Shown here: positions 51,441 through 60,949 of the stretch, piece after piece
Position numbering within the stretch: position 1 is the stretch's first letter
Layout: every line of letters starts with the position of its first letter
From: CAJQQY01 sp964564545
Lineage (GTDB): Bacteria; Bacteroidota; Bacteroidia; Chitinophagales; Saprospiraceae
DNA: 64,000 bases
Assembly (NCBI GenBank): GCA_964564545.1
Contig: CAZMBP010000074.1
Span: forward strand, 16,052-80,051
Reading direction: 5' to 3'
The notes under the pieces: model-generated
Told to the model about the DNA's origin: nothing
Databases searched by the model: none
Seen by the model: only the letters and a program-made list of their open reading frames with translations
Program-made: the position numbers and the translations under genes

Positions 51441-53255
51441 CTATGTATTTCCATAAATATCGTCTATCGCATCTTGATATTTTTCTAAAATAACTCTACG
51501 TTTCAACTTCATCGTAGGCGTCAATTCTGCTTTCGAACCATCTTCTTTTACTGCATCCCATGTTGTATTCAATAAAGAAAACTTCTTAATCTGTTCAATG
51601 TGACTAAACTGAGGATTGAAGCTATCAATACTTTTTTGATACTGAGCAATTACTGCTGGGTTTTTAATAGCATCTTCCATTGAAGTCCAGTTAACTCCAT
51701 TATTTTCACACCAATTTTGGAGTGCTTCAGGAGCAGGAACAATTAATGCTGAAACAAATTTTTGTTTCTCACCAACCACCATCATTTGTTCGATAAGGAA
51801 ATCTTCTTTGAATTTATTTTCAATCGGGGCAGGAGCTACATATTTTCCACCTGAAGTTTTAAGTAACTCTTTTTTACGATCTGTAATTTTCAAAAACTCA
51901 TTTCCGCCTGGGCCTTTGACTTTTTTACCAATGTCTCCTGTCATAAACCAACGCTCTCCATCAATCTCTTTGAATACATCTGCAGTCGCTTCAGGTTTAT
52001 TGTAATATCCCATCATGATGTTCGGCCCTTTTGCCAAAATCTCTCCTTCCCCCTCTCGATAGTTTCCATCCGAATCATCAATTTTTACCGTAATGATATC
52101 AATTGCTGGACCAACTGTTCCAAGCATTGCACCATGTTTTTCAAAAGTATTAATTGTTAATCCAGGCGAAGTTTCTGTCAAACCGTACCCTTCTCGAATT
52201 GGAATTCCGGCTGCAGAAAATACTTTTACCATTTTCATTGGACAAGCTGCAGCACCTGTTAAAATACCTTTGACATTTCCACCGAGTGCTTCTCGCCATT
52301 TGCTAAAAATTAATTTATCTGCAATTTTATCTTTGAGACCTGGAGTTTTATCAAAGTCATAATTATCTGTCAAGCTCAATGCCCAAAAGAACAATTTCTT
52401 TTTCATGCCAGTTAACTCCAATCCTTTGTTGTAAATTTTTTCATAAACCTTTTCCAACAACCTTGGTACAGTTGTAAAGAAATGAGGCTTCACCGCTCTC
52501 AAATCTCCATTCTCTCCACCTAAATTATCAGTTCCTGTGAAAACAACATTGATACCTGAGTATGCATAAGAATATGCAGCCGATCTTTCAAAAATATGAC
52601 AGATCGGTAAAAAGCTCAACGCAATATCTCCTGAATCAAGTGGTAACAAATCATTCACACATCTTACATTCGAAACAATATTGTTGTGTGAAAGCATTAC
52701 TCCTTTTGGGTTACCTGTCGTTCCAGATGTATAAATCAAAGTGGCCAATTCTTCAGGTTTTACTCCAGCTTTTCGATCTTCTACAATATCTTGTCCTTCC
52801 TCTGTAAAAATATCTTCCCAATATTTTCTTCCATCCGCTTTGTCGAATGTATAAATATCCGTTAACGTTGGAATCGCATTAATTTTACTATTCACTTTAT
52901 CATACAAATCCCCTTCTCCTACAAATGCAACTTTCACCCCTGCATCATTGAAAATATATTCATATTCTCCTGGACTAATCGTAGGGTAAACAGGTACATT
53001 AATTGCTCCCACTTGTTGAATTGCGATATCCATTATTACCCATTCTGGTCTGTTTTTATAAACGATTAACGCAACCTTATCGCCTGGATGAACTCCCATC
53101 TTGATCAAACCTCGACTTGCTTGGTTTGCCATTACAATAATTTGATCCGTAGAATAATATTTCCACTCGCCATTTATTTTATGACCGAAGGCTTTCTCTT
53201 GCGGACAATTTTCTTTTTGATAATAAATAAAATCGAATAATCTTGTTACTGCCAT
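51441..53255 (-). CDS. Long-chain fatty acid--CoA ligase (AMP-forming)
   Basis: The 604-residue adenylating enzyme activates fatty acids to acyl-CoA. The P-loop-like LIYTSGTTGNPKGVMLSHN lies at about 170-190, followed by FLPICHIFERSAAY, the GYGLTETSPG core, GERWFMTGDIG and the hinge ITDRKKELLKTSGGKYVAP. This is the long FadD15/long-chain subgroup. Membrane-associated by family habit, no signal. Single gene. Confidence 0.93.
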   Translation of the reverse strand: MAVTRLFDFIYYQKENCPQEKAFGHKINGEWKYYSTDQIIVMANQASRGLIKMGVHPGDKVALIVYKNRPEWVIMDIAIQQVGAINVPVYPTISPGEYEYIFNDAGVKVAFVGEGDLYDKVNSKINAIPTLTDIYTFDKADGRKYWEDIFTEEGQDIVEDRKAGVKPEELATLIYTSGTTGNPKGVMLSHNNIVSNVRCVNDLLPLDSGDIALSFLPICHIFERSAAYSYAYSGINVVFTGTDNLGGENGDLRAVKPHFFTTVPRLLEKVYEKIYNKGLELTGMKKKLFFWALSLTDNYDFDKTPGLKDKIADKLIFSKWREALGGNVKGILTGAAACPMKMVKVFSAAGIPIREGYGLTETSPGLTINTFEKHGAMLGTVGPAIDIITVKIDDSDGNYREGEGEILAKGPNIMMGYYNKPEATADVFKEIDGERWFMTGDIGKKVKGPGGNEFLKITDRKKELLKTSGGKYVAPAPIENKFKEDFLIEQMMVVGEKQKFVSALIVPAPEALQNWCENNGVNWTSMEDAIKNPAVIAQYQKSIDSFNPQFSHIEQIKKFSLLNTTWDAVKEDGSKAELTPTMKLKRRVILEKYQDAIDDIYGNT

Positions 53256-53439
53256 TTCTTTTAGAGTTTGTATTGTAAATTGATTTTGGTTTCTAATTCT
53301 AATCGTGAAAAATAGTATTTTTTTTCTAATTAAAGAAAATTATCAATTGTGTAAGTTCTTTATCATTTAGATAATATATTTTTTTATACTTGTTATACCA
53401 TTTTTCATTGAAACATTTCACTTAAGCATTTGTTGACTA

Positions 53440-53473
53440 AAAAAAAACCAAGTTAGTAATTCAACTAACTTGG
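53440..53473 (-). terminator. Terminator of the beta-solenoid protein gene
   Basis: Perfect 10-nt arms CCAAGTTAGT/ACTAACTTGG with minus-strand T9. Confidence 0.87.
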
Positions 53474-53505
53474 CCTCCAATTTTTTCATTAAACATTCAA
53501 TGCAT

Positions 53506-56142
53506 TTATTTCATAATTACTAAACGTTGAACTAGTGGTTCTTGATTTTCTATACTAATAATCACAACGTAAATTCCTTTTTTCATTTGACTCAGGTCAA
53601 CATTAATTGTTTCATCAATCTTCATTTCTCCTAATCCTTTTACAACCTGACCGGTTGAAGAAACAATCGAAACTATTCCAACATTTACTTCTGAATTTGA
53701 TTTTTTCACAATAATAGAAACTTCATTCAATGCTGGATTTGGAAATAAAGTCATCTCATTTTGAAATTCAATTATCGGAGTTGTCTTTATTTTTTCAACA
53801 GCAATTTCATTTTTCTCATCAACAATAAATCCTTGCCCACCTTCATCACAACTAACTACCTCGCAAGCTCCAAGAAATCCTCCTTTTGCTAAAACTTTCT
53901 TAACTCGATTCGGCCTCACACACTTAGTTTTATATTTTGTTGGTTTGTTTGGTTTTTCTTTTACTCGACAAACCAGAACTTTATTATTGTTATTTCCGCA
54001 AATAAAATTAGTTGGTAAATCTTCAAATTCCCCCCATTCAATATCATTAGGATCGATCTCATTACTATTGCTATTATTTGAATCACCTACAATTTCCCAT
54101 TCTGCACAATCAGGAATTCCATCTCCATCCGAATCTTGCATATCATCTCCTGTTGGACATAGGTCACAAGTATTTCCAACACCATCACAATCATCATCCC
54201 TTTGATCTGGATTTGTCGTATTGATACAATTATCAAAATTATTATCTACATAACCTTCGGGTTGATGACAAGATGAAATACTAGAATTCGGATCACCCAA
54301 TCCATCTGCATCTGCATCTTCAAACCAAACTGGTTGACCGACTAGATTAGGATCATCTTCATCAATCAATCCGTTACAATCATTGTCGATACCATCACAT
54401 ATTTCAATATTCCCAGGAAAGATTAGAGGATTATTATCATCACAATCTCCTTCTTCTTCTGTTACTCCATCGTTATCTAAATCTTCACATAAGTCTGAAA
54501 TAACATTTACACTATTACAGTCATCATCATTATCATAAATAGAAATTCCACCTGCAACAATCTCTGTTGAATTTATAAGATCTAATAAGACACAACATTC
54601 ATTTAATTCTTCATTGCGATAGATTGAAAAATTTCCTCCAACATTTTCTAAGCCAGCCAAAGCTCCTACATCTGCTAATTCTTCATTATCATAAATTTCA
54701 ACATTATTTGAAACGTTAGTTAAACTATCCAACCCCTTCAAAGATGTTAATTCATTATTCGAAATAATTCTTAACCGCTTTCCTACTGATTTAAGATTAC
54801 TCAATGCCTCAATATTTTCTAATTTACGATTGACCAACAAAGTAAAGTCTTGCCCAATTGAAGTCAAATTTTCCAAACCTGCCAAACTCTTTATTGCATT
54901 ATCTCTAATATAAAATTCATCTGCTATAGTAGTTAAATTACTCAATGGAGATAAATCACTCAATACATCATTGGCAAAAAGCTCTATATCTCCATTTGCA
55001 TTACTTAGATTATTCAATAGAGAAATGTCAGCTAACTTCTTGTTAAATCGAATATTAATATCTCCTCCCAAAACGGTTAAATTACTCAATGCTGATGTGC
55101 TTACTAATTCGTCGCAAGATGAAATTTCTAGATCATCACCGATGTAAGAAATATTATCCAAACCAACTAAGGATGAAATTGCTTTTTCAGAAATAGCTAA
55201 TCGAAATTGAATATTAGTCACCCCACTAAATGCAGAAAGATCTGAAATACCATCATTTGATTGAAGAATTAAATTCCGAATTGTTCCTGAAAGAAAACTC
55301 AAAGGAGCCAATGAAGTCAACTGTTTGTTAAATCGAACATTAATCGTTGGACTGCTCGTAAATGAAATATTTCCTAACCCATTTATATTACTTAACTCTG
55401 AATTTCCCGAAATCGAAACTCCTGTACCAACTAATGCCAGATTAGATAACTCATCAAAATCCGTCACCTTAATTAAATTTTCCAATGACAAATACCCACC
55501 AACTTTTAACAAATTTTCAAAACCACTTAAACTTGTAATTACACTGTTATTTTCTAAAGAAAGAGACCCTTCTATACTTGTCACTCTACTAAACATTTGA
55601 AAAGATGAAATTAAATTGCATCGATAAATATCAACATCTCCACCTAAATAACTTAAATTATTAAACCCTGAAATTGAGTTTAATTTTTCATTAAAATAAA
55701 ATTTAAAATAATCATAAACGGAATTCAATCGTGTAAATCCAGCAATGGATGTCAAGTTGGAATTAAATTGAATATTAAAAGTACCTGCGACCTTTGTCAA
55801 ATTATTAAACCCTGAAATCGTAGTTAGATTAGCATTAGAACTAATTGTCAAATCATCTCCAATCACAATCAAATTATTTAAGCCATCAAAAGAAGTCAAA
55901 CTAGAATTTCCAGAAACAATTAAATCACTCCCTATAGATTGAATATTATTCAAGGGAGACAAATCCGTGATATCCGAATTTTGGATAAAAACACTACCGG
56001 TTACATTAGTATAATTATTTGGAAAAGAATCAAGATCAGCCTGAGAATTAAATGTGAGATTTCCTGAGTAGGTGGTCTGAGCCTGAATATTCAAACTAGA
56101 CAATAGTAATAGCAGAGCTACTATTGGTAAATTATTTTTCAT
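53506..56142 (-). CDS. Secreted leucine-rich beta-solenoid protein, T9SS type A substrate
   Basis: The 878-residue protein has a signal peptide (…LNIQAQ, about residue 21). Residues ~45-545 are about 20 repeats of ~24 residues, each like LSNLTTIADEFYIRDNAIKSLAGL, matching the Receptor-L-domain/LRR-like solenoid. Next come calcium-type Asp motifs (DLDNDGVTEEEGDCDDNNP, EICDGIDNDCNGLIDEDDP, DSDGDGIPDC), a Cys-containing segment, and a type A sorting domain (about 795-878: FPNPALNEVSI ... GIYVVIISIENQ ... QRLVIMK). It is expected to be exported by T9SS and displayed as a binding protein; ligand unknown. Confidence 0.9.
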   Translation of the reverse strand: MKNNLPIVALLLLLSSLNIQAQTTYSGNLTFNSQADLDSFPNNYTNVTGSVFIQNSDITDLSPLNNIQSIGSDLIVSGNSSLTSFDGLNNLIVIGDDLTISSNANLTTISGFNNLTKVAGTFNIQFNSNLTSIAGFTRLNSVYDYFKFYFNEKLNSISGFNNLSYLGGDVDIYRCNLISSFQMFSRVTSIEGSLSLENNSVITSLSGFENLLKVGGYLSLENLIKVTDFDELSNLALVGTGVSISGNSELSNINGLGNISFTSSPTINVRFNKQLTSLAPLSFLSGTIRNLILQSNDGISDLSAFSGVTNIQFRLAISEKAISSLVGLDNISYIGDDLEISSCDELVSTSALSNLTVLGGDINIRFNKKLADISLLNNLSNANGDIELFANDVLSDLSPLSNLTTIADEFYIRDNAIKSLAGLENLTSIGQDFTLLVNRKLENIEALSNLKSVGKRLRIISNNELTSLKGLDSLTNVSNNVEIYDNEELADVGALAGLENVGGNFSIYRNEELNECCVLLDLINSTEIVAGGISIYDNDDDCNSVNVISDLCEDLDNDGVTEEEGDCDDNNPLIFPGNIEICDGIDNDCNGLIDEDDPNLVGQPVWFEDADADGLGDPNSSISSCHQPEGYVDNNFDNCINTTNPDQRDDDCDGVGNTCDLCPTGDDMQDSDGDGIPDCAEWEIVGDSNNSNSNEIDPNDIEWGEFEDLPTNFICGNNNNKVLVCRVKEKPNKPTKYKTKCVRPNRVKKVLAKGGFLGACEVVSCDEGGQGFIVDEKNEIAVEKIKTTPIIEFQNEMTLFPNPALNEVSIIVKKSNSEVNVGIVSIVSSTGQVVKGLGEMKIDETINVDLSQMKKGIYVVIISIENQEPLVQRLVIMK

Positions 56143-56415
56143 GGGTCGTGGTTATGTTGGTCTTGTTAGTATCTTATCGTGGGGAGTATAGAGTAGTCAT
56201 AATTTGAAGAAATCAAATTATTAGTTTTGTGTATATTTAATAAGTGGGGTTTTAAAATGCATTTCAAAAACGTTGCCAGACGTTTATTTTTTGAAAAAAA
56301 ATTTAACATTCAAAAAATAATAGTAGGGATTCTTTTTCCAATTTGAAATTGGTAAACTGTGAACGATTCCATATTTTCATTTTCATTTTCATAAAATAAT
56401 TCACAAGACCAAACT

Positions 56416-59055
56416 ATGAAAAGATCATACCTCCTTCTTTTATTTTTATTGGTAAATATATCACTTACCGCTCAAGATGATTCAAGATGGAAATTAATTG
56501 AAAATGGAAATATAAAATGGGAAGTCAATGAAAATGATACTCATATGGACAATGTCGAAATGAGTGGATTTTACATTTCTTCTATTATTCATTATGGTGT
56601 AAAAAAAGGGCAACTCAAACAGAAAGCTCATTTAGTTTTTCCTATGCTTCGAACTATTCCAAATGATACGCATGCGAGTTTAGCTCATGAAATTGATCAT
56701 GAAGAATTAGGCAAAATTAAAGTAAATGGAAAAACGATAATTGAATATCCGCACACTTTTCGGCATTCAGGAATATTAAGTTATGAATCAAAAACCACAG
56801 AAGGAATTGAAATAAAACATCAACTCTTTCCTTCCACGGATCAACCAGTATTTATTGATAGAATTCAACTCATCAATACTTCCGATCAAATTCTAAACAT
56901 CGAACTTCCAAAAGTAAATTACACACACAAAACTGATCCAACCAAAGGAGTTTCAGGTTCATATCTTATCAAAGTAATCTCTTCGAAAGAGGGTAACTTC
57001 AAATTAGCACAAAACGAAAGTTTAGAATATGCCCTCATCTATTCAGGTCGCCAAGTTGATGCTATCGAACCTTATGTCGCAATAGATTTTGAATTTGAAA
57101 AAAGAAAAAAACTAGTCGAAAATACTTTTTCGGATTTAGTTTTCGAATCACCGAATGAAATTATTAATAGCACTTTTACTTTTGCAAAATTACGTGCAGT
57201 CGAAAGTATTTTCCATACTAAAGGTGGTCTGATGCATGCACCTGGAGGAGGGAGATATTATGCTGCAATTTGGGCAAATGATCAAGCAGAATACGCTAAC
57301 CCATTTTTTCCTTTTTTAGGAAACCTAGCGGGTAATGAATCTGCGATAAATTCATTTCGAACGTTTGCTAAATTCATGAATGATGAATACAAACCTATTC
57401 CTAGTTCTATTATCGCTGAAGGAATTGACTTTTGGAATGGCGCAGGTGACCGCGGAGACATGGCGATGATTGCCTATGGCGCAACACGATTTGCACTAGC
57501 CAATGGAGATAAAAAAACTGCTAAAGAACTTTGGCCTTTGATTGAGTGGTGTTTAGAATATTGTAAAAGAAAAATCACGAAAGATGGAGTGGTCGCTTCG
57601 GACTCTGATGAATTGGAAGGACGTTTTGCCGCAGGGGATGCGAACTTAAATACATCTTGCTTGTACTACGATGCATTAATTTCTGCTACACTTTTGGGTA
57701 AAGAATTAAATATAAATTATAACCAATTATCTCAATATCAAATCCAATCGACTGAACTTAAAAAAGCCATTGAAAATTATTTCGGAGCAAATATGTCTGG
57801 CTTTAAAACCTACCAATACTTTGAGGGGAATGATTTTTTACGAGCTTGGATTGCCACACCTTTAACAGTTGATATTTTTGACAGAAGCCAAGGAACAATT
57901 GATGCGCTTTTCTCCGATCAACTTTGGACAGAAGATGGGTTAGCTTCTCAAGCAAGTAATTCTGAATGGAAGAAATCAGCAAAGGCTACTTTTCAAATTC
58001 AAGACTTAACCCAAAGTAATGTTCAAGAGCCAGAAGAGGTTCTCCAACTTTTTGATCATCCTTCTTTGAAAAAAGATATTTTTAGCCAAGCCAAATTTGA
58101 TGATTCAAAATGGGGGAAAGTAAAATTACCTGGAGCCTTTGAAATTTTTTTCAAAGATCTCGAACCAGACGATGGCGTTTATTGGTTTAGAAAAAAAATA
58201 AACATTAGTGATACAAATGTTGACTACAAATTCATCTGTGATGGAGAGATTGATGCAGCTTCTAGAGTTTATTTCAATGGAAAAGAAATTGGTACTTCTG
58301 TTTGGAATAACCTACCAATTGAATATGTCATTCCTAAATCATTATTGAAAAAAGGAGAAAACAACATTACTATAAATGTAATCGATGGTGCTGGACGAGG
58401 AGGTTTTTTCGGAGATCTTTTTTTACAAAAATCTTCTGGTGAAAAAATATCATTAAATGGAGATTGGAAATATAAATTTCATGGCTTTATTGGCAGCTAT
58501 CGATATTTTATTCTAGGCAATGAAGCAAACAAAAAGATTTTAAACAATCATGAAAAAATAAAATCTATTTTCGAAAAAGATGGTGAAACCACTTTTTGGG
58601 ATCGAGCAACACTTTATGGTTTCCGAGGAGCATTGGCCGCTGGCGAAACCAAACAGTCCATGCATTTTCTAAAAAAATATTCTACGCGCCGATTGTTAGG
58701 AGAACATGTTCCCTACCCTGTCGAAGCATATCCTGAAGGCAACCAAAGACATTTGTCTGCTGAAAGTGCATTGTATTGTCGAATCATCACGGAAGGTTTT
58801 TTTGGGATTCGTCCTACTGGTTTTAAACAGTTTTCTTTCACACCACAATTGCCAGATGATTGGGATGAAATGGCTTTGAGAAAAATAAAAGCCTTTGGAA
58901 AAATATTCAACATTGAAGTAAAAAGAGATGGTGAAAAATTAATCGTGAAAGTCTTCAAAGGGAATCGTCTTTTTTTTAATAAAAAAATTAAAAATGGCGA
59001 AAAGGTAAATTGCGACTTATCCACCTTCGCACTTTTTAATAGGATAGAAAAATAA
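56416..59055 (+). CDS. Exported six-hairpin glycosidase with inserted beta-sandwich
   Basis: The 879-residue protein has a signal peptide (…ISLTAQ, about residue 20). An N-terminal beta-domain (~25-250) precedes an (alpha/alpha)6 catalytic region (~255-520: APGGGRYYAAIWANDQAEY, FWNGAGDRGDMAMIAYGA, DELEGRFAAGDANLNTS). A second beta-sandwich (~540-695: DDGVYWFRKKINI, ASRVYFNGKEIG, LNGDWKYKFHG) interrupts it before the helical part resumes (TTFWDRATLYGFRGAL; HLSAESALYCRII) and a C-terminal beta-domain closes. The insert resembles the sandwich of sialate-esterase/GH2-like proteins. The GH family is not assigned. It leads a co-oriented carbohydrate locus. Confidence 0.8.
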   Translation: MKRSYLLLLFLLVNISLTAQDDSRWKLIENGNIKWEVNENDTHMDNVEMSGFYISSIIHYGVKKGQLKQKAHLVFPMLRTIPNDTHASLAHEIDHEELGKIKVNGKTIIEYPHTFRHSGILSYESKTTEGIEIKHQLFPSTDQPVFIDRIQLINTSDQILNIELPKVNYTHKTDPTKGVSGSYLIKVISSKEGNFKLAQNESLEYALIYSGRQVDAIEPYVAIDFEFEKRKKLVENTFSDLVFESPNEIINSTFTFAKLRAVESIFHTKGGLMHAPGGGRYYAAIWANDQAEYANPFFPFLGNLAGNESAINSFRTFAKFMNDEYKPIPSSIIAEGIDFWNGAGDRGDMAMIAYGATRFALANGDKKTAKELWPLIEWCLEYCKRKITKDGVVASDSDELEGRFAAGDANLNTSCLYYDALISATLLGKELNINYNQLSQYQIQSTELKKAIENYFGANMSGFKTYQYFEGNDFLRAWIATPLTVDIFDRSQGTIDALFSDQLWTEDGLASQASNSEWKKSAKATFQIQDLTQSNVQEPEEVLQLFDHPSLKKDIFSQAKFDDSKWGKVKLPGAFEIFFKDLEPDDGVYWFRKKINISDTNVDYKFICDGEIDAASRVYFNGKEIGTSVWNNLPIEYVIPKSLLKKGENNITINVIDGAGRGGFFGDLFLQKSSGEKISLNGDWKYKFHGFIGSYRYFILGNEANKKILNNHEKIKSIFEKDGETTFWDRATLYGFRGALAAGETKQSMHFLKKYSTRRLLGEHVPYPVEAYPEGNQRHLSAESALYCRIITEGFFGIRPTGFKQFSFTPQLPDDWDEMALRKIKAFGKIFNIEVKRDGEKLIVKVFKGNRLFFNKKIKNGEKVNCDLSTFALFNRIEK

Positions 59056-59153
59056 ATTATTACTTTTAATCTCAAATGAAATCGCTTAGGAACAGTTCAT
59101 AACTTAACCTTGTCCCTAGCAACCTAATTATTAAACTTTTCAAAAAAAAATTT

Positions 59154-59783
59154 ATGAAACAAATCGTAATCATATCTCTAATTGCCTTTGCCTTTTGCTC
59201 TTGTAATAAAGCGCTCAAATCAAACACAGAATCAAATAATGACAATTGGATTTCTCTTTTTAATGGAAAAAATCTAGACGGATGGATTAATCATGGAAGT
59301 GAAAAATGGTATGTCAACAATGGTGAAATAATTTGTGAGAGCGGCCCAAAAGCTGAATATGGATATCTATCAACTACTGAATATTATGATGACTTTGAAC
59401 TTAGTCTTGAATTTAAACAAGAAGCCGATGGCAACAGCGGTGTCTTTTTCAGATCAACTTTGGAAGGAACAAAAATTACAGGTTGGCAAGCTGAAGTTGC
59501 TCCTCCTAAAAAACATACAGGCGGAATTTACGAATCCTACGGACGAGGTTGGTTAATCAAACCTGATCCAAAAAAAGATGATGCACTAAAAATGGGCGAA
59601 TGGAATACCATGAAAATAAAAGCAGTAGGGGATAAAATTACCACATGGCTAAATGGTGTAGAAATGATTCAAATCGATGATGAAAAAATTGGAAAAGGTA
59701 AAGGTGCTATCGCCCTTCAAATTCATGATGGCGGAGGAATAAAAGTTCGATGGAGAAATATTAAAATCAAACTGATTGAATAA
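59154..59783 (+). CDS. DUF1080 lipoprotein, 3-keto-glycoside hydrolase-like (first copy)
   Basis: The 209-residue protein has a lipoprotein signal (FAFCSCNK; Cys about residue 18). The DUF1080 (3-keto-disaccharide hydrolase) jelly-roll shows WISLFNGKNLDGWIN, DFELSLEFKQEADGNSGVFFRS, WQAEV, GEWNTMKIKAVGDKITTWLNG and IALQIHDGG. Members act with Gfo/Idh/MocA dehydrogenases that oxidise the C3 hydroxyl of a sugar, after which the glycosidic bond is broken by elimination. Periplasmic or outer-membrane anchored. The pairing with the oxidoreductase at 60950 supports that role. Confidence 0.88.
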   Translation: MKQIVIISLIAFAFCSCNKALKSNTESNNDNWISLFNGKNLDGWINHGSEKWYVNNGEIICESGPKAEYGYLSTTEYYDDFELSLEFKQEADGNSGVFFRSTLEGTKITGWQAEVAPPKKHTGGIYESYGRGWLIKPDPKKDDALKMGEWNTMKIKAVGDKITTWLNGVEMIQIDDEKIGKGKGAIALQIHDGGGIKVRWRNIKIKLIE

Positions 59784-59815
59784 TAAATTATTATTTTTAT
59801 CCCGAACTCTATTTC

Positions 59816-60027
59816 TTGCCACGAATTTTCACGAACGGCACGAATTAGATTGGTGGAAGTCATTTTTCTCGAAAGTGTTTTGACAAGTCAAAACCTCCGA
59901 AATATCACGAAAGTCCTTACTATATGCACATTCGTGGAATTTCGCAAAATCTGACTTGTCAGATTTAATTAGAGAAATCAAAATCTAATCATCAAAAATT
60001 CGTGGAATTCGTGAAAATTCGTGGCAA
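59816..60027. repeat. Large inverted repeat with CGAATTTTCAC arms
   Basis: Arms 59816-59846 and 59997-60027 match at 28 of 31 positions (TTGCCACGAATTTTCACGAA start), enclosing 150 nt that hold smaller palindromes TTTTGACAAGTCAAAA and ATCTGACTTGTCAGAT. It fills the 313-nt gap between the two DUF1080 genes. Confidence 0.78.
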
Positions 60028-60096
60028 AAAACAAACTGTACGATAGAGAAATATCGAAATAAATTCATCCATTTTTAACTTTTCAAAATAACATTC

Positions 60097-60903
60097 ATGA
60101 AACAAATCGTATTCATATTTTTACTTACCTCTTTCTTCTTTTCTTGTCAAACTGATTCCAAACCAAAAGAAGAAACTCCAACTGAAACAAAAACAGAAAA
60201 AACAGCAACCAAAGGGGATGAGTGGATTTATCTTTTTGACGGAACAAGTACCGAAGGTTGGCGTGCATATAATGAAAAAACTTTACCTCCTGGCTGGACT
60301 ATTGAAGATGGTGCACTTAGCTTCAATACGGAGTTAGGTTTGGAACAAGATTATAAAGGAGGAAAAGACATTATTTATGGAGCCGAAGAATTTGAAAACT
60401 TTGAACTCTACTTGGAATGGAAACTTCCTAAAGGTGGCAATAGTGGTATTTTTTATCATCTAAAAGAAGGACATAAAAGTCCTCCAGTAGTTTCGCCTGA
60501 ATATCAACTAATTGATGACTTGGGTTATGCTGATATGCATGATCTTACGGAATATAACTTAAGTTTGGGTTATACAGATAAACCTGAGGAATTAAAGCCA
60601 TTACAAAAAACAGGTTCGGATTATGCTATGCATCCTGCTGACGAATCACAAAAAGATTTAAAGCCGATAGGTGAATGGAATTCTTCGAAAATCATCTTTA
60701 CACCTCAAAATGTTGAACATTGGTTAAATGGTAAAAAGTTATTATCGTTTGTCCCTTGGGATGAAGCTTGGGTTGAGAAAAAAAATTCTGATAAATGGAA
60801 AAATAGTCCAGACTACGGAAAGTACAAAACGGGCTACATTGGACTTCAAGATCACTCAAGTCCAATATGGTTTCGAAATATAAAAATCAAAAAATTACCT
60901 TAA
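60097..60903 (+). CDS. DUF1080 lipoprotein, 3-keto-glycoside hydrolase-like (second copy)
   Basis: The 268-residue protein has a lipoprotein signal (SFFFSCQT; Cys about residue 17) and a Glu/Thr/Lys-rich linker. The DUF1080 domain (~42-268) shows WIYLFDGTSTEGW, FELYLEWKLPKGGNSGIFYHL, SPEYQLID, GEWNSSKIIFTPQNVEHWLNG and GYIGLQDHSSPIWFRNIKI. It is longer than the first copy by an insert (~150-190) and only distantly related to it, so the two probably act on different keto-sugars. Ends 46 nt before the oxidoreductase gene. Confidence 0.9.
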   Translation: MKQIVFIFLLTSFFFSCQTDSKPKEETPTETKTEKTATKGDEWIYLFDGTSTEGWRAYNEKTLPPGWTIEDGALSFNTELGLEQDYKGGKDIIYGAEEFENFELYLEWKLPKGGNSGIFYHLKEGHKSPPVVSPEYQLIDDLGYADMHDLTEYNLSLGYTDKPEELKPLQKTGSDYAMHPADESQKDLKPIGEWNSSKIIFTPQNVEHWLNGKKLLSFVPWDEAWVEKKNSDKWKNSPDYGKYKTGYIGLQDHSSPIWFRNIKIKKLP

Positions 60904-60908
60904 TGCCA

Positions 60909-60928
60909 GACGACCTTTCAATGTCGTC
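60909..60928. repeat. Single palindrome of the CGAC...GTCG type
   Basis: GACGACCTTTCAATGTCGTC, 6 nt after the DUF1080 stop codon; related to the 17-nt palindromes at 16671 and 47049. Confidence 0.55.
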
Positions 60929-60949
60929 CTAAAAAAAAATCAAAACAAT

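Noticed and set aside
59154..60903. Recent tandem duplication of DUF1080 genes
   Set aside because: The two proteins share only the family blocks; length, linker and most residues differ, so any duplication is ancient.
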